Of a stretch of DNA of 44,289 nt, positions 9,101 through 16,326 are shown one piece after another. The DNA lies in NCBI GenBank assembly GCA_029974985.1, contig JARKQC010000176.1, positions 1-44,289 of the forward strand. Reading direction: 5' to 3'. How positions within the stretch are numbered: the first letter of the stretch is position 1; the number at the start of each line of letters is the position of its first letter. A program made the translations under genes and the position numbers. The DNA is from Bacteroidota bacterium. Its GTDB lineage: Bacteria; Bacteroidota; Ignavibacteria; Kapaibacteriales; UBA2268. The notes beneath the pieces were generated by a model, which worked only from the letters and a program-made list of their open reading frames with translations, made no database searches and had not been told where the DNA came from.

Positions 9101-10408
9101 TTTGGTAAATTTGAATTATGTTCGGAAAAAAGCACTTTTAAATTTGAAGTTACTAATAATGGGATGCTCTCTGATACATTACATCTAATATCAATATCTT
9201 ATGATAAGTCATTTAATGTTATAACAAGTTCAATTCCGCTCGGACCAAAAGAAACAAAAGAAATAATCATTGATTTTGACCCAAAATTAGAAAATACAAT
9301 AGGGAAGAAAAGAACAAATATTAAATTTTTAAGTAATATGTGTGATATTATTGTAGAAATAGATTTAGAAGCTACGATTATAAAAACTGATGTTGCAATC
9401 GAGCCTAAATCTATCAATTTTGGCGAAAAATGGGAAGATGAGACTATAAGTAGAACCATTAAACTAATTAATTTAGCTGAAATTGATGTAAAAATTGATG
9501 AAATAAGATTAAGTGATAATGTTAATTTCGAACTTGTTGATTCACCATTAGGAAAGACACTTTTTGCAAATTCTACATTAGAATTTGGCTTGAATTATAT
9601 TAGTTCGCATTCTGGAAATCATAATACAGATATTTCGGTAAAATATAGTTGTGATTGTGCTGATTCACTTTCTGCTACAGCTCAAGGCAATGTACGATTA
9701 GAAAAATATAATACTTATGTATATATAGAAAGATACGAAGCGGTTCCCGGCGATAATATTGATATTTATGTAAAATTAAATGATGGATTTGATAGAGTAG
9801 AGACTGAAAGTATTAATTTTGAAATTTCTTTTGATAAGAATTTATTCTATCCAAGAAGTGTGGAATCGTTTATGGGCGATATGAAAAATCAAATTGATTT
9901 TTCATATTCAGATGGTAAGATAAGCGGAGTAATCCAAGAACAATTTGCTAAAAATATATTAAAACAATCGGGTGATATAATTAAAATTAATGGATTGGTA
10001 TTAATATCAATTCCCGATACTACAACATTGCATATTAATAAATTTGATATTATTAGTAATAAAAATGTTAGCATAAATAAAAAAGATGGATTTTTAGAAT
10101 TAATTGATTATTGCGTTAGAACAGGTGAGCTACAAAAATTTATTATGATGCCAAAATTTACTGTAAATTCTGGCAATATTTCACAAAATGGAATTTATAA
10201 TTTTGATATTAATTCTACATCTGATGTTAATGTCAATATTAAAATTACTGATTTAAATGGTATTTCACAAGAATTAACAACTATAAAATCATCTATTGTA
10301 AAGAATAATCATACATTAAATTTACAAAATTTTTCTAATGGAATTTATTTTGTTATTTTTAAATCTAAATATCAAGAAAAAATTATACAAATTATTAACA
10401 TTAAATAA
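6182..10408 (+). CDS. Large secreted T9SS protein: N-terminal propeller, ASH-like repeats, cohesin-like module, sorting tail
   Basis: The preferred start is ATG 6182, which begins a signal peptide (MKKYFTFLIILLSSFIIANS); TTG 6170 and ATG 6176 are in-frame alternatives. The 1408-residue product is exported. Residues about 20-330 contain BNR/YCF48-type propeller repeats (for example IRTTDGGNSW, YKSTNGGVTW, YYTSDGGENW). From about 540 to 1170 there are several immunoglobulin-like repeats of the ASH/choice-of-anchor D kind, recognisable by DFG-K/N motifs (YDFGNICIG, IDFGKFICS, YDFGKFELC, INFGEKWED). About 1178-1305 resembles a cohesin-like fold (VPGDNIDIYVKL, ISFDKNLFYP). The end (about 1320-1408) is a type A T9SS sorting domain with NGIYFVIFKSKYQEKIIQI. 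It is probably surface-attached or released; the ligand is unknown. The methyltransferase follows after 11 bases. Confidence 0.85.
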   Translation: MKKYFTFLIILLSSFIIANSQYWKEIKTIPAAYINNYWLDVFFLPTNPNYGWVCGFNGIVIRTTDGGNSWYGSQIAGAYHLEHIHFPSQNVGYSSGPDGIYKSTNGGVTWSNITPNEFADYWGCYFIDENIGLVIGGGCNGTQRFYRTSNGGQSWTLFQGNEPNSGLTDLILYNPNGLGYAVSSGRLWQTTDGGFTWSVFASSGSNIWQEEITNAGNSFLLPYAGINCSGQGQDGGMRFTTDKGLTWNNYKTGEAMFGSFLTSDKKGWACGDKSGVYYTSDGGENWKLRNCGIPSEANLDDIWFIDENNGYVVGHGVYKLAPTEYLAKPDTLLYDNLCFNESRIDSVYIACKSFDDTRIELSILGDNDGVFKITSPSMNFTVSQCAAKIISVGFFPKENKSYKALLQIDFKDPFNDNIKQTKYIELIGNVTKSTAFPQDTLIVIKNIKCNTYKQVNVPWFVEQKGEKISEIYNLKSSNGISIISTIPFNFQVPTTSMSFSIQLLDTGWHEAKYRFTMQPCSRDTFITIRAYGVSPIISHKPNNQLSTKCLTEVLDTIRVYNTGNDILDIKSARIEPQLSEFTIVKWLNVTAPFSIKQNDYADLIIRYKPSNGGVHSAKIVIENNDSTKIRGDKNPYFIDLNGTSYIVKINDTLIYDFGNICIGQKKILTNKIYNTGNLDAILTILNKFENVSLTFSDINNVIKHNDSLDLNIFFTAIEKGIFNKEIKVNSNPCNNITIVKIKANVVSNELEISPNKISGIVQLGQTLVKIVRINSFSNIDINIKSIRVEPNNPNWKYTFTPPVPMLLLPSQGADFNFVFTPLSDAKLTGKIVIETDGLCPETYYIPIDLSSFNRFVEVNPDNIDFGKFICSYKEQFADITISNKGFTPDTLTEIYFQNQNSVFDFVNLPELPYIIKANEDYILKVRFKKQSEEGTFSDIVIIKTKGDDGQSFEIPLNAEFKKSEITPTYQKYDFGKFELCSEKSTFKFEVTNNGMLSDTLHLISISYDKSFNVITSSIPLGPKETKEIIIDFDPKLENTIGKKRTNIKFLSNMCDIIVEIDLEATIIKTDVAIEPKSINFGEKWEDETISRTIKLINLAEIDVKIDEIRLSDNVNFELVDSPLGKTLFANSTLEFGLNYISSHSGNHNTDISVKYSCDCADSLSATAQGNVRLEKYNTYVYIERYEAVPGDNIDIYVKLNDGFDRVETESINFEISFDKNLFYPRSVESFMGDMKNQIDFSYSDGKISGVIQEQFAKNILKQSGDIIKINGLVLISIPDTTTLHINKFDIISNKNVSINKKDGFLELIDYCVRTGELQKFIMMPKFTVNSGNISQNGIYNFDINSTSDVNVNIKITDLNGISQELTTIKSSIVKNNHTLNLQNFSNGIYFVIFKSKYQEKIIQIINIK

Positions 10409-10419
10409 GGATATTTATT

Positions 10420-11028
10420 TTGAGTTCAAATTTTTGGGATGAAAGATATCTAAAAGATGAGTATGTTTATGGTAAAAATCCAAATGAATATTTTAAAAGT
10501 AAGATAGATATTTTAAAACCGGGTAAAATATTATTACCGGGCGAGGGCGAAGGTCGAAATGCTGTTTATGCTGCAAAAAATGGTTGGGGGGTTTTTTGTT
10601 TTGATTTTAGTAGTCAAGCAAAAATTAAAGCAGAAAAATTAGCAAAAGAAAATAATGTGCATATAAATTATATTACAGATGATGTAAATAATATAAATTA
10701 TGAAATTGAATTCGATTTAATTGCATTTGTTTTCAATCATTTTATTATATCCGAAAATATAAATCCATATAAAAGAATTACTAATTTTCTTCGTAAAGAT
10801 GGAAATCTAATTTTAGAATTATTTTCTAAAGAGCAAATTGAATATCAGAAAAAATATAATTCAGGTGGACCCAAAAACATTGATGTATTATTTGATTTTC
10901 AAATGATTTACGAGTCATTTCCAAATTTTGAAGCTATCGAATTAAAAAAAGAATTGATTGAATTAAAAGAGGGTAATCACCATATTGGATATTCGAGTGT
11001 AATAGATTTCTTTGCAAAGAAAAAATAA
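10420..11028 (+). CDS. Class I SAM-dependent methyltransferase (small, TehB/TPMT-like)
   Basis: A 202-residue cytoplasmic protein. It opens with FWDERYLKDEYVYGKNPN, typical of a large family of small stand-alone methyltransferases related to tellurite-resistance TehB and thiopurine methyltransferases. The SAM-binding motif I is ILLPGEGEGRNAVYAA, with an acidic residue at the end of the next strand (CFDFS), and motif IV is FDLIAFVF. The start is TTG at 10420, chosen because it gives the family's usual N-terminus and lies 9 bases after AAGG. The gene follows the T9SS protein by 11 bases, so the two may share a transcript although no functional link is obvious. The substrate is unknown. Confidence 0.85.
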   Translation: MSSNFWDERYLKDEYVYGKNPNEYFKSKIDILKPGKILLPGEGEGRNAVYAAKNGWGVFCFDFSSQAKIKAEKLAKENNVHINYITDDVNNINYEIEFDLIAFVFNHFIISENINPYKRITNFLRKDGNLILELFSKEQIEYQKKYNSGGPKNIDVLFDFQMIYESFPNFEAIELKKELIELKEGNHHIGYSSVIDFFAKKK

Positions 11029-11147
11029 ATTTTAAAAAATATATTGCTTTGCATTCATATAGTTTGATTTGATTCGTCAATTAAAAAATAATTTGAACAA
11101 AAAACAGTTTTTAAATTAAAAATAATTAAAATAGGAGTTAATATTTT

Positions 11148-12089
11148 ATGGCAGTTCATCATCAAATATTAGTTATAGGTACTGGTCCAGCGGGATTTAC
11201 AGCCGCTTTATATGCAAGTCGCGCAAATCTCGATGTTGCAATTTTCGAAGGTATGCAACCGGGAGGTCAATTAACAATTACTACGGAAGTTGAAAATTAT
11301 CCAGGTTTTGAACACGGCATTCAAGGGCCCGAAATGATGGATATTTTCCGCAAACAAGCAAATCGTTTTGGTGCTAAATCAATTTACGAAACAGTTACGA
11401 AGGTTGATTTTTCAGAGCGTCCTTTTAAATTATGGACTGAACGTGAAGAATACACTGCTGACGCTGTAATAATTGCTACGGGAGCTAAAGCAAAATTACT
11501 TGATTTGCCAAGTTTAGATAAATATTGGGGTGCGGGAATTTCTGCTTGTGCAACTTGTGATGGATTTTTCTTTAAAGGTGAGAAAATATTCGTTGTTGGT
11601 GGTGGTGATACTGCTATGGAAGAAGCTAATTATTTAACACATTTTGGTGAATCAGTTACATTAGTTCATCGTAGAGAAGGCTTTAGAGCTTCACAAATTA
11701 TGGTTGAACGCACCAAGAAAAATCCAAAAATAAGAATTATCACTAATGCAATTATTGATGAGTTCCTCGGCGAAGAAAAAATGGGTGTAAAAAAACTAAC
11801 TCATATTAGATTAAAAGATACTAAAACAGGTGAAACTTCTGTTTATGAAGCTGGTGGTTGCTTTATTGCTATCGGGCATCAACCAAATTCACAAATTTTC
11901 GAGGAATTTCTCGATATGGATGAAAACGGTTATTTAATTACAGAAGGAAAATCATCAAAAACAAAGATACCGGGGGTTTTTGCTTGCGGTGATGTTCAAG
12001 ATAATGTTTATCGCCAAGCTGTTACTGCCGCTGGCTCGGGCTGTGCCGCCGCTATTGATGCAGAACGCTGGTTAGCAGAGCAAGAATAG
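11148..12089 (+). CDS. trxB: Thioredoxin-disulfide reductase
   Basis: A 313-residue flavoenzyme that passes electrons from NADPH via FAD to thioredoxin. The FAD-binding motif GTGPAGFTAALYASRA lies near the N-terminus, the redox pair is CATC (Cys134, Cys137), the NADPH-binding motif is VVGGGDTAMEEANYL, and the C-terminal FAD motif is GVFACGDVQD. Length and all motifs match the low-molecular-weight bacterial type. The ATG at 11148 is preceded by an AGGAG ribosome-binding site, one of the clearer ones in this window. It stands alone, with a strong terminator downstream. GC content is somewhat higher than in its neighbours, as expected for a conserved, well-expressed gene. Confidence 0.97.
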   Translation: MAVHHQILVIGTGPAGFTAALYASRANLDVAIFEGMQPGGQLTITTEVENYPGFEHGIQGPEMMDIFRKQANRFGAKSIYETVTKVDFSERPFKLWTEREEYTADAVIIATGAKAKLLDLPSLDKYWGAGISACATCDGFFFKGEKIFVVGGGDTAMEEANYLTHFGESVTLVHRREGFRASQIMVERTKKNPKIRIITNAIIDEFLGEEKMGVKKLTHIRLKDTKTGETSVYEAGGCFIAIGHQPNSQIFEEFLDMDENGYLITEGKSSKTKIPGVFACGDVQDNVYRQAVTAAGSGCAAAIDAERWLAEQE

Positions 12090-12114
12090 AATTTTTTAAT
12101 TGTTTTATAAAATT

Positions 12115-12154
12115 GACTGTCTATTTAAAAATATTTTAGACAGTCTTTTTTTTT
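12115..12154 (+). terminator. Rho-independent terminator of trxB
   Basis: A 9-base perfect stem (GACTGTCTA at 12115-12123, TAGACAGTC at 12137-12145) with a 13-base AT loop is followed directly by nine Ts. It is 26 bases after the trxB stop codon. Confidence 0.9.
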
Positions 12155-12178
12155 ATGATGTCAAACTATTTTAGGATA

Positions 12179-12224
12179 AGACAATTACAATAATTAATAA
12201 AATAAAATAATCTATTAATTGTCT
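12179..12224. promoter_or_regulatory. Inverted repeat upstream of hicB (possible operator or attenuator)
   Basis: AGACAATTA (12179-12187) and TAATTGTCT (12216-12224) form a 9-base perfect inverted repeat with 28 AT-rich bases between, ending 33 bases before the hicB ATG. HicB proteins often autoregulate through such repeats. A T-rich stretch follows the right arm, so a weak terminator or attenuator is the alternative reading. Confidence 0.35.
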
Positions 12225-12257
12225 ATTTTTTTATACAAAATTTTTAAAAGTATTGAT

Positions 12258-12479
12258 ATGAACTATCCAGTAATATACGAAAAAATTGAAGAAGCTGATT
12301 TTCCAGAAGGTTATTATTATGCTTATATTCCAACTTTAGGACTCACTACTCACGGTAAAGGAATTGAGGGGGCAAAAGAAGCGGCATTAGATTTATTAAA
12401 ATTATGGGTTGATGAATCTAATCCAGTGAAATCTAAAGAATTTATGTTCTCTACTTTAGAGATTTTAGATGCCAATTAA
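12258..12479 (+). CDS. hicB: HicB-type antitoxin
   Basis: A 73-residue protein with the HicB fold (partly degraded RNase H-like): PVIYEKIEEADFPEGYYYAY, then IPTLGLTTHGKGIEGAKEAA, which is the usual 'G..T.G.t..EA' core. The ATG at 12258 is preferred over the longer TTG at 12219 because it gives the family's standard N-terminus. The protein neutralises the HicA toxin next to it. It ends soon after the HicB core and lacks the C-terminal DNA-binding domain found in longer HicB proteins, so autoregulation may need another factor or the complex. The order hicB then hicA, with an 11-base overlap, indicates coupled translation. Confidence 0.88.
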   Translation: MNYPVIYEKIEEADFPEGYYYAYIPTLGLTTHGKGIEGAKEAALDLLKLWVDESNPVKSKEFMFSTLEILDAN

Positions 12480-12675
12480 ACCAAAAGAGTTATTAGCTAA
12501 ATTAATAAAATTAGGATTTGTAAAAATCAGAAGTAGTGGTTCACATATCATATTGCGACATCCAGACGGTAGGCAAACTTATATTGCAATGCATACCAAA
12601 GATATACCTGAGGGTACTTTTAAATCAATTCTAAAACAAGCACAATTAAGCAAAGAAGATATTGATAAAATTTAA
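12469..12675 (+). CDS. hicA: HicA-type mRNA interferase toxin
   Basis: A 68-residue basic protein with the dsRBD-like HicA fold: KELLAKLIKLGFVKIRSSGS, then HIILRHPDG and a C-terminal helix GTFKSILKQAQLS. The His in GSHIIL is at the position of the catalytic histidine of HicA toxins, so it appears active. HicA cleaves mRNA independently of the ribosome when HicB is lost. Translation starts inside the end of hicB. No third gene accompanies the pair. Palindromic repeats follow downstream, in keeping with an accessory locus. Confidence 0.9.
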   Translation: MPIKPKELLAKLIKLGFVKIRSSGSHIILRHPDGRQTYIAMHTKDIPEGTFKSILKQAQLSKEDIDKI

Positions 12676-12754
12676 TAAATCGTAATTTTATCTTTTTGTT
12701 TCTTATTAATTCTTAATACTATATTTATAAAATACGATTTTTATAAGTAAATCC

Positions 12755-12817
12755 GACCCTTCGACTACGTTCATTGAGCCGTCAACTCCGTTCATTGAGC
12801 GTAGCCGAAATGAACGA
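12755..12817. repeat. Palindromic intergenic repeat (REP/BIME-like)
   Basis: A compact GC-richer element: CTACGTTCATTGAGC (12765-12779) is repeated as CTCCGTTCATTGAGC (12786-12800), and CTTCGACTACGTTCA (12759-12773) pairs imperfectly with TGAGCGTAGCCGAAA (12796-12810). CGTTCAT also pairs with ATGAACG just downstream. It resembles the widespread 'TTCGACTACGCTCA' palindromic repeats scattered in many bacterial genomes. Only one copy is visible here. Confidence 0.65.
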
Positions 12818-12842
12818 AATAGGACATCTGGGAAGTGTGGAA

Positions 12843-12864
12843 ACGCAATATTTTGCGTCTTTTT
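12843..12864 (+). terminator. Hairpin with T run downstream of hicA
   Basis: The arms ACGCAA (12843-12848) and TTGCGT (12853-12858) enclose TATT and are followed by C and five Ts. This would terminate rightward transcription from hicBA about 190 bases after its stop, and it follows the palindromic repeat directly. Confidence 0.6.
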
Positions 12865-13213
12865 ATTTTATTGCATAAAAAAACAAAAAAAATGTACAAT
12901 TTGTAAAAATAATTTGGTAGTTATAAAAAAAATAGTTAATATCGCATAGAGATTACTTGACCAAATTAATATGAAAAATTTAAACGAAAATATAATCAAT
13001 TTAATACATAGCAATGCTGCGGTGCGACGATGTAGCTTCGCACTATTCCCATATCTTATTCTTAATAATAAATCTAAACAAATACTGGAATTTCCGAGGA
13101 GGTCTCGCGGTCCAGACGTGATATAATGCATCGTGATATTGCATATTTCAAGGTGTATTATATGATGTATTTTAATTTTTTAATTTGTAAAATAATTATA
13201 TTAGGAAAATGAT
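12865..13213. other. Intergenic region with GC-rich structured segment
   Basis: No gene is supported. AT-rich flanks surround a segment at about 13010-13137 that is strikingly richer in GC. It contains a hairpin with arms GTGCGA (13022-13027) and TCGCAC (13038-13043), a palindrome GGAATTTCC (13089-13097), a stretch with GAGGAGGTCTCGCGG, and two CGTGATAT repeats. An 87-codon minus-strand frame crosses it but looks non-coding. It may be a decayed mobile element or a structured RNA; I do not recognise it. Confidence 0.4.
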
Positions 13214-13948
13214 ATGAAAACTAAATTGTTTTTATTATTGCTTATGATTTTCTTTTTCACTGTAAATAGTGATTTACTAGCACAGGATTCACTCTGTGAT
13301 GAATATGACGAAAATTGTGAATTAATGTCGCCTTGGGTTTATAGTTATAAAGATGTTACTTTCGATCTATTTCCACTATGTACTTTAAGAGTTAATTATA
13401 AATATAAGCAGTGCGGTAATCCACCAAATTATAAAACTCAATGGGAGCTTGAAGGTATCCATATTTTACAAGGAGACTGCATCGGTTTACTTAATTGGTG
13501 GACTCTTACTAGTATTAGTGCAGAGAAATATAGGGAATTGAAAACAAATCTTATAGAAAAAATCTCACTAATAGATTTCGAGACTTGGTATAGTGGAGCT
13601 CCTCAGTGGGCAAGGGATGCAGTTTCTTGTGAAAATGGTGGTGGGCATTATAAGAGTACTTATTTTCAAAGCTCTTGTACTAAATTATGTTATGCAACAT
13701 TTGACATAGATGGTGTAGTTACTTATTCCCTCACCGAAGTAGATTGCATTGAATACAATGCTTGTTGTGGTGTAGAATTGAAGTATTGCAAAGATATTTT
13801 TGGCAATACTCAAGTCACACATACTTATACTGGGCACACTGTTAATTGCTATGTAGCACCTTGGCCGGATCCATCAGGTTGTCCCGAAAATGCTACCGAT
13901 TTGCAAATACTTTGGTGTAGAGATAATTGTTTAACTCTTGACGAATAG
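13214..13948 (+). CDS. Secreted cysteine-rich protein of unknown function
   Basis: A 244-residue protein with a clear signal peptide (MKTKLFLLLLMIFFFTVNS, cut probably after LLAQ). The mature part has 16 cysteines spread along it, including paired ones (NACCGVE, CRDNC), plus several Trp and Tyr. This suggests a disulfide-stabilised extracellular protein. It has no T9SS sorting tail of its own and no lipobox. I do not recognise the family. The next gene starts 10 bases after its stop, with its ribosome-binding site overlapping the stop codon (TAGGAG), so the two are almost certainly co-translated. That partner is a tiny protein made mainly of a T9SS tail, which suggests the pair works together outside the cell. 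Confidence 0.75.
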   Translation: MKTKLFLLLLMIFFFTVNSDLLAQDSLCDEYDENCELMSPWVYSYKDVTFDLFPLCTLRVNYKYKQCGNPPNYKTQWELEGIHILQGDCIGLLNWWTLTSISAEKYRELKTNLIEKISLIDFETWYSGAPQWARDAVSCENGGGHYKSTYFQSSCTKLCYATFDIDGVVTYSLTEVDCIEYNACCGVELKYCKDIFGNTQVTHTYTGHTVNCYVAPWPDPSGCPENATDLQILWCRDNCLTLDE

Positions 13949-13958
13949 GAGATTCATT

Positions 13959-14468
13959 ATGAAATATTTAGTAATGATAGTCTTGAATACTTTCTTATTT
14001 GTTTCAATAATATTAGGGCATGAGTATGAAGAAATTAATATAGGTAATGATATTATCTACAAAAGGATTAACACGATTGAGGTAAATAATATAAAACAAA
14101 ATTATGCAGAATATAATGATCTACGTAAGTATAGTATTACTAAAACTGTAATAGATGATGATATACTATATAATTTTAAGAGAGAAACTTATAGTAAAAG
14201 AGCAGATATAATTAGTAATAGCCAATGTAAAGTCAAGCTTTATCCAAACCCTCTTATGAATTATGCAAGAGTGGAATCAGAAGGCTTAGATAATGCAAGA
14301 CTTTATATCTGTGATCTTTTAGGTAATATAGTATTCGAGAAGAATAATATTAATGGTGAGTATTTTGATTTAGATTTAAGTGAATTAAAACTGAATAATA
14401 GTACTTATTTATTAAGATTAATCAATAATAATAATATTTGTCAAACTATTATACAAATAATTAAATAA
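13959..14468 (+). CDS. Small T9SS-targeted protein (signal peptide plus sorting tail)
   Basis: A 169-residue protein. The ATG at 13959 begins a signal peptide (MKYLVMIVLNTFLFVSIILG) and follows AGGAGA at good spacing; the in-frame TTG at 13938 would place extra residues before it. Only about 70 polar residues lie between the signal and a C-terminal sorting domain of type A (KVKLYPNPLMNYARVES, then ICDLLGNIVFEK, LDLSELKLNNSTYLLRL). There is thus little room for a catalytic domain. The likely route is Sec to the periplasm, then T9SS across the outer membrane. Its close coupling to the Cys-rich gene upstream suggests an anchor or carrier role, which is inference. A terminator follows. Confidence 0.8.
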   Translation: MKYLVMIVLNTFLFVSIILGHEYEEINIGNDIIYKRINTIEVNNIKQNYAEYNDLRKYSITKTVIDDDILYNFKRETYSKRADIISNSQCKVKLYPNPLMNYARVESEGLDNARLYICDLLGNIVFEKNNINGEYFDLDLSELKLNNSTYLLRLINNNNICQTIIQIIK

Positions 14469-14480
14469 TTATTTATTGGT

Positions 14481-14530
14481 GCTCAATCTATATCGGGGCT
14501 TAATAAGGAAATAGATTGAGCATCTTTTTT
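14481..14530 (+). terminator. Terminator after the Cys-rich/T9SS-tail pair
   Basis: An 11-base perfect stem (GCTCAATCTAT at 14481-14491, ATAGATTGAGC at 14511-14521) with a 19-base loop is followed by ATC and six Ts. The T run lies just before the AAGGAG ribosome-binding site of the next gene, so the next gene would depend on read-through or a promoter inside this short gap. Confidence 0.8.
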
Positions 14531-14542
14531 AAGGAGAAAATT

Positions 14543-16018
14543 ATGCAAAAATATTTAATACTGCTTTTTGTAATATTTCTTATTTCACAAGATTTATTCT
14601 CGCAGGAGTTGATTTATCGCCAAAAATACGCATTACCTGAAGGTGAAGACAAATTAAAGATAACTGAAAACTATCTTATAAGGGAAATTTATGCTTATGA
14701 TACTTATGGACATAATTCAGTAATTTTAAATTTTGAGTACTTCCAAGGGAAAGTAGCCTCAAACGATTATGATACGATATTCCCTTATTTTATGAAACTA
14801 AATCTTTTAGATAATGAAATTGAATGGAGGCAAATAATAAGAGGTGAATATCAATTAGCTCAAAGATTTATATATCCAACTGAAAATGATTTTACTATTT
14901 TATGTAAATCTTGTAGAGCAGTATCTGAAATTATGGAATGGTTTACTGATTGCTATCCTACCATCTTTAAAATAAATAAAAATGGTGAGATTTTCTCTCA
15001 TAAATTTGATTCTAATGTAGTTAAGACTGAAATGTATGACTCACCTTTTTTCTTGATTAATGATAAAATACACTTTACTCATACAGAATATGCACCTATC
15101 AACTATATCATTGATACGAGTACTTTTCAAGTCTTATATGAAGATACTTTTTTTGATGAAAATGAGAAACTCCTTCGTGGTTTGAGAACTGAAATACCTC
15201 TATCGGATTCAACAAGTTTAATGTCTTTGTTTGGAGGATTTGACTTTGCAAATTACGGATTATTTATATTTAATTCTAATGCAAAGACTTTAGATAGTTT
15301 AGAAATAAAAAGTGAATATTTTAGCTTAATTTTTGATTATAGAATACTTAATGATAAGATATTTGTAACTTTAGATAATGATAAAAATAGATACTTGTAT
15401 TTTGATAAAGAACTTAATGCTTTTACAAAGTCTTACGAATTCTATGAGGGAGACCAAAAATTATTCCTAACAGATATATTGTATATAAATGATGATATTT
15501 TAGGCTTTGTTGCATATAATAAAATAGGGAATGATTTTAATAATATGGTGATATTTTCTGACTATGAAGGCAATGAAATAGATCGTATAGAGTATTTTTC
15601 TACTCATAATTGGCGTGTACATAGTACAGCAACTTATAATTCTAATAATTTATATTTAGCTTATCAATATTTTGTTGATGACAAAGATGAAAAAAATAAT
15701 AAGGAACGCTATGACTTGCGAGATACATTTTTTATAGTAAAATACTCATTAGAAAAATTAGTAAGTGTTCAAGATAATAATGAAATTCATAATTCAATTT
15801 CTATCTACCCCAATCCCGCAGGAGATTTTATTAATATTTCGATAGATTATGAAGCAGGCTTATATACTCGCGAGGTACAAATACTTGATTTATTAGGGCT
15901 TGTAGTCTCAAAATCAGAGCTAACAGACGGCAACAATAGAATAGATATTTCCGATTTGCCGCGCGGCTCTTATTTTATAAAAGTGGGCGATAAAGTAGAG
16001 AAATTTGTGAAGATGTAG
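14543..16018 (+). CDS. Secreted T9SS-tail protein of unknown function
   Basis: A 491-residue exported protein. The ATG at 14543 starts a signal peptide (MQKYLILLFVIFLISQDLFS) and lies 6 bases after AAGGAG; the longer frame from 14516 is less likely. The body (about 25-400) is rich in beta-strand-like segments with repeated FD/YD motifs (for example YLYFDKELNAF, MVIFSDYEGNEI), which suggests a propeller, but I cannot name a family. The end (about 420-491) is a type A sorting domain: ISIYPNPAGDFINISI, VQILDLLGLVV, DISDLPRGSYFIKVGDKVEK. It is probably placed on the cell surface or released. It is the third gene in a run of exported proteins. Confidence 0.82.
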   Translation: MQKYLILLFVIFLISQDLFSQELIYRQKYALPEGEDKLKITENYLIREIYAYDTYGHNSVILNFEYFQGKVASNDYDTIFPYFMKLNLLDNEIEWRQIIRGEYQLAQRFIYPTENDFTILCKSCRAVSEIMEWFTDCYPTIFKINKNGEIFSHKFDSNVVKTEMYDSPFFLINDKIHFTHTEYAPINYIIDTSTFQVLYEDTFFDENEKLLRGLRTEIPLSDSTSLMSLFGGFDFANYGLFIFNSNAKTLDSLEIKSEYFSLIFDYRILNDKIFVTLDNDKNRYLYFDKELNAFTKSYEFYEGDQKLFLTDILYINDDILGFVAYNKIGNDFNNMVIFSDYEGNEIDRIEYFSTHNWRVHSTATYNSNNLYLAYQYFVDDKDEKNNKERYDLRDTFFIVKYSLEKLVSVQDNNEIHNSISIYPNPAGDFINISIDYEAGLYTREVQILDLLGLVVSKSELTDGNNRIDISDLPRGSYFIKVGDKVEKFVKM

Positions 16019-16326
16019 TGTGTTTTTTTAAGTTGTCCTACACTTTAAAAGTGTAGGACAACTGGGAAACTGAGGCAATGTGGCAAGCCCCATTGTCTTA
16101 TCATTTGAGCAAGTATCCTGCTTACTCCCAAAATTCCTAATTTTCCTCCTTTGGAGAGCTTAAGTGCAATAAAATTAAGTTTAAAATAAAAAAATCGTGT
16201 TAATTAATTATAAATCAATCAAATTCACATAATTTATTATTATATTAAGAAAAATTAATACAAACAAAAATGAATTTTAAACGTAAATATTATTAATAAT
16301 TTCATTAATTTTTAGAGAGTTTAAAA
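16019..16326. other. Intergenic region with long hairpin
   Basis: No gene is visible. The left part holds a perfect 15-base hairpin (16031-16063), followed by a stretch shared in part with the repeat region after hicA and by a second smaller stem (GGCAATG with CATTGTC, 16074-16099). From about 16180 the sequence is very AT-rich and probably holds the promoter of the next gene, but no clean TAnnTTTG is seen. Confidence 0.45.
16031..16063. repeat. Perfect 15-base inverted repeat
   Basis: AGTTGTCCTACACTT (16031-16045) and its exact complement (16049-16063) are separated by only TAA. A run of Ts lies on its left side (16023-16029), so it would terminate leftward transcription; on the right it runs into a GC-richer stretch without a T run. 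It lies 12 bases after the stop of the preceding gene and may still act as a 3' stabilising stem. Confidence 0.75.

Noticed and set aside
12868..13131. 87-codon minus-strand frame over the GC-rich segment
   Set aside because: The product is a mix of basic and hydrophobic runs without a signal peptide or family pattern, and no ribosome site or conserved start was seen.
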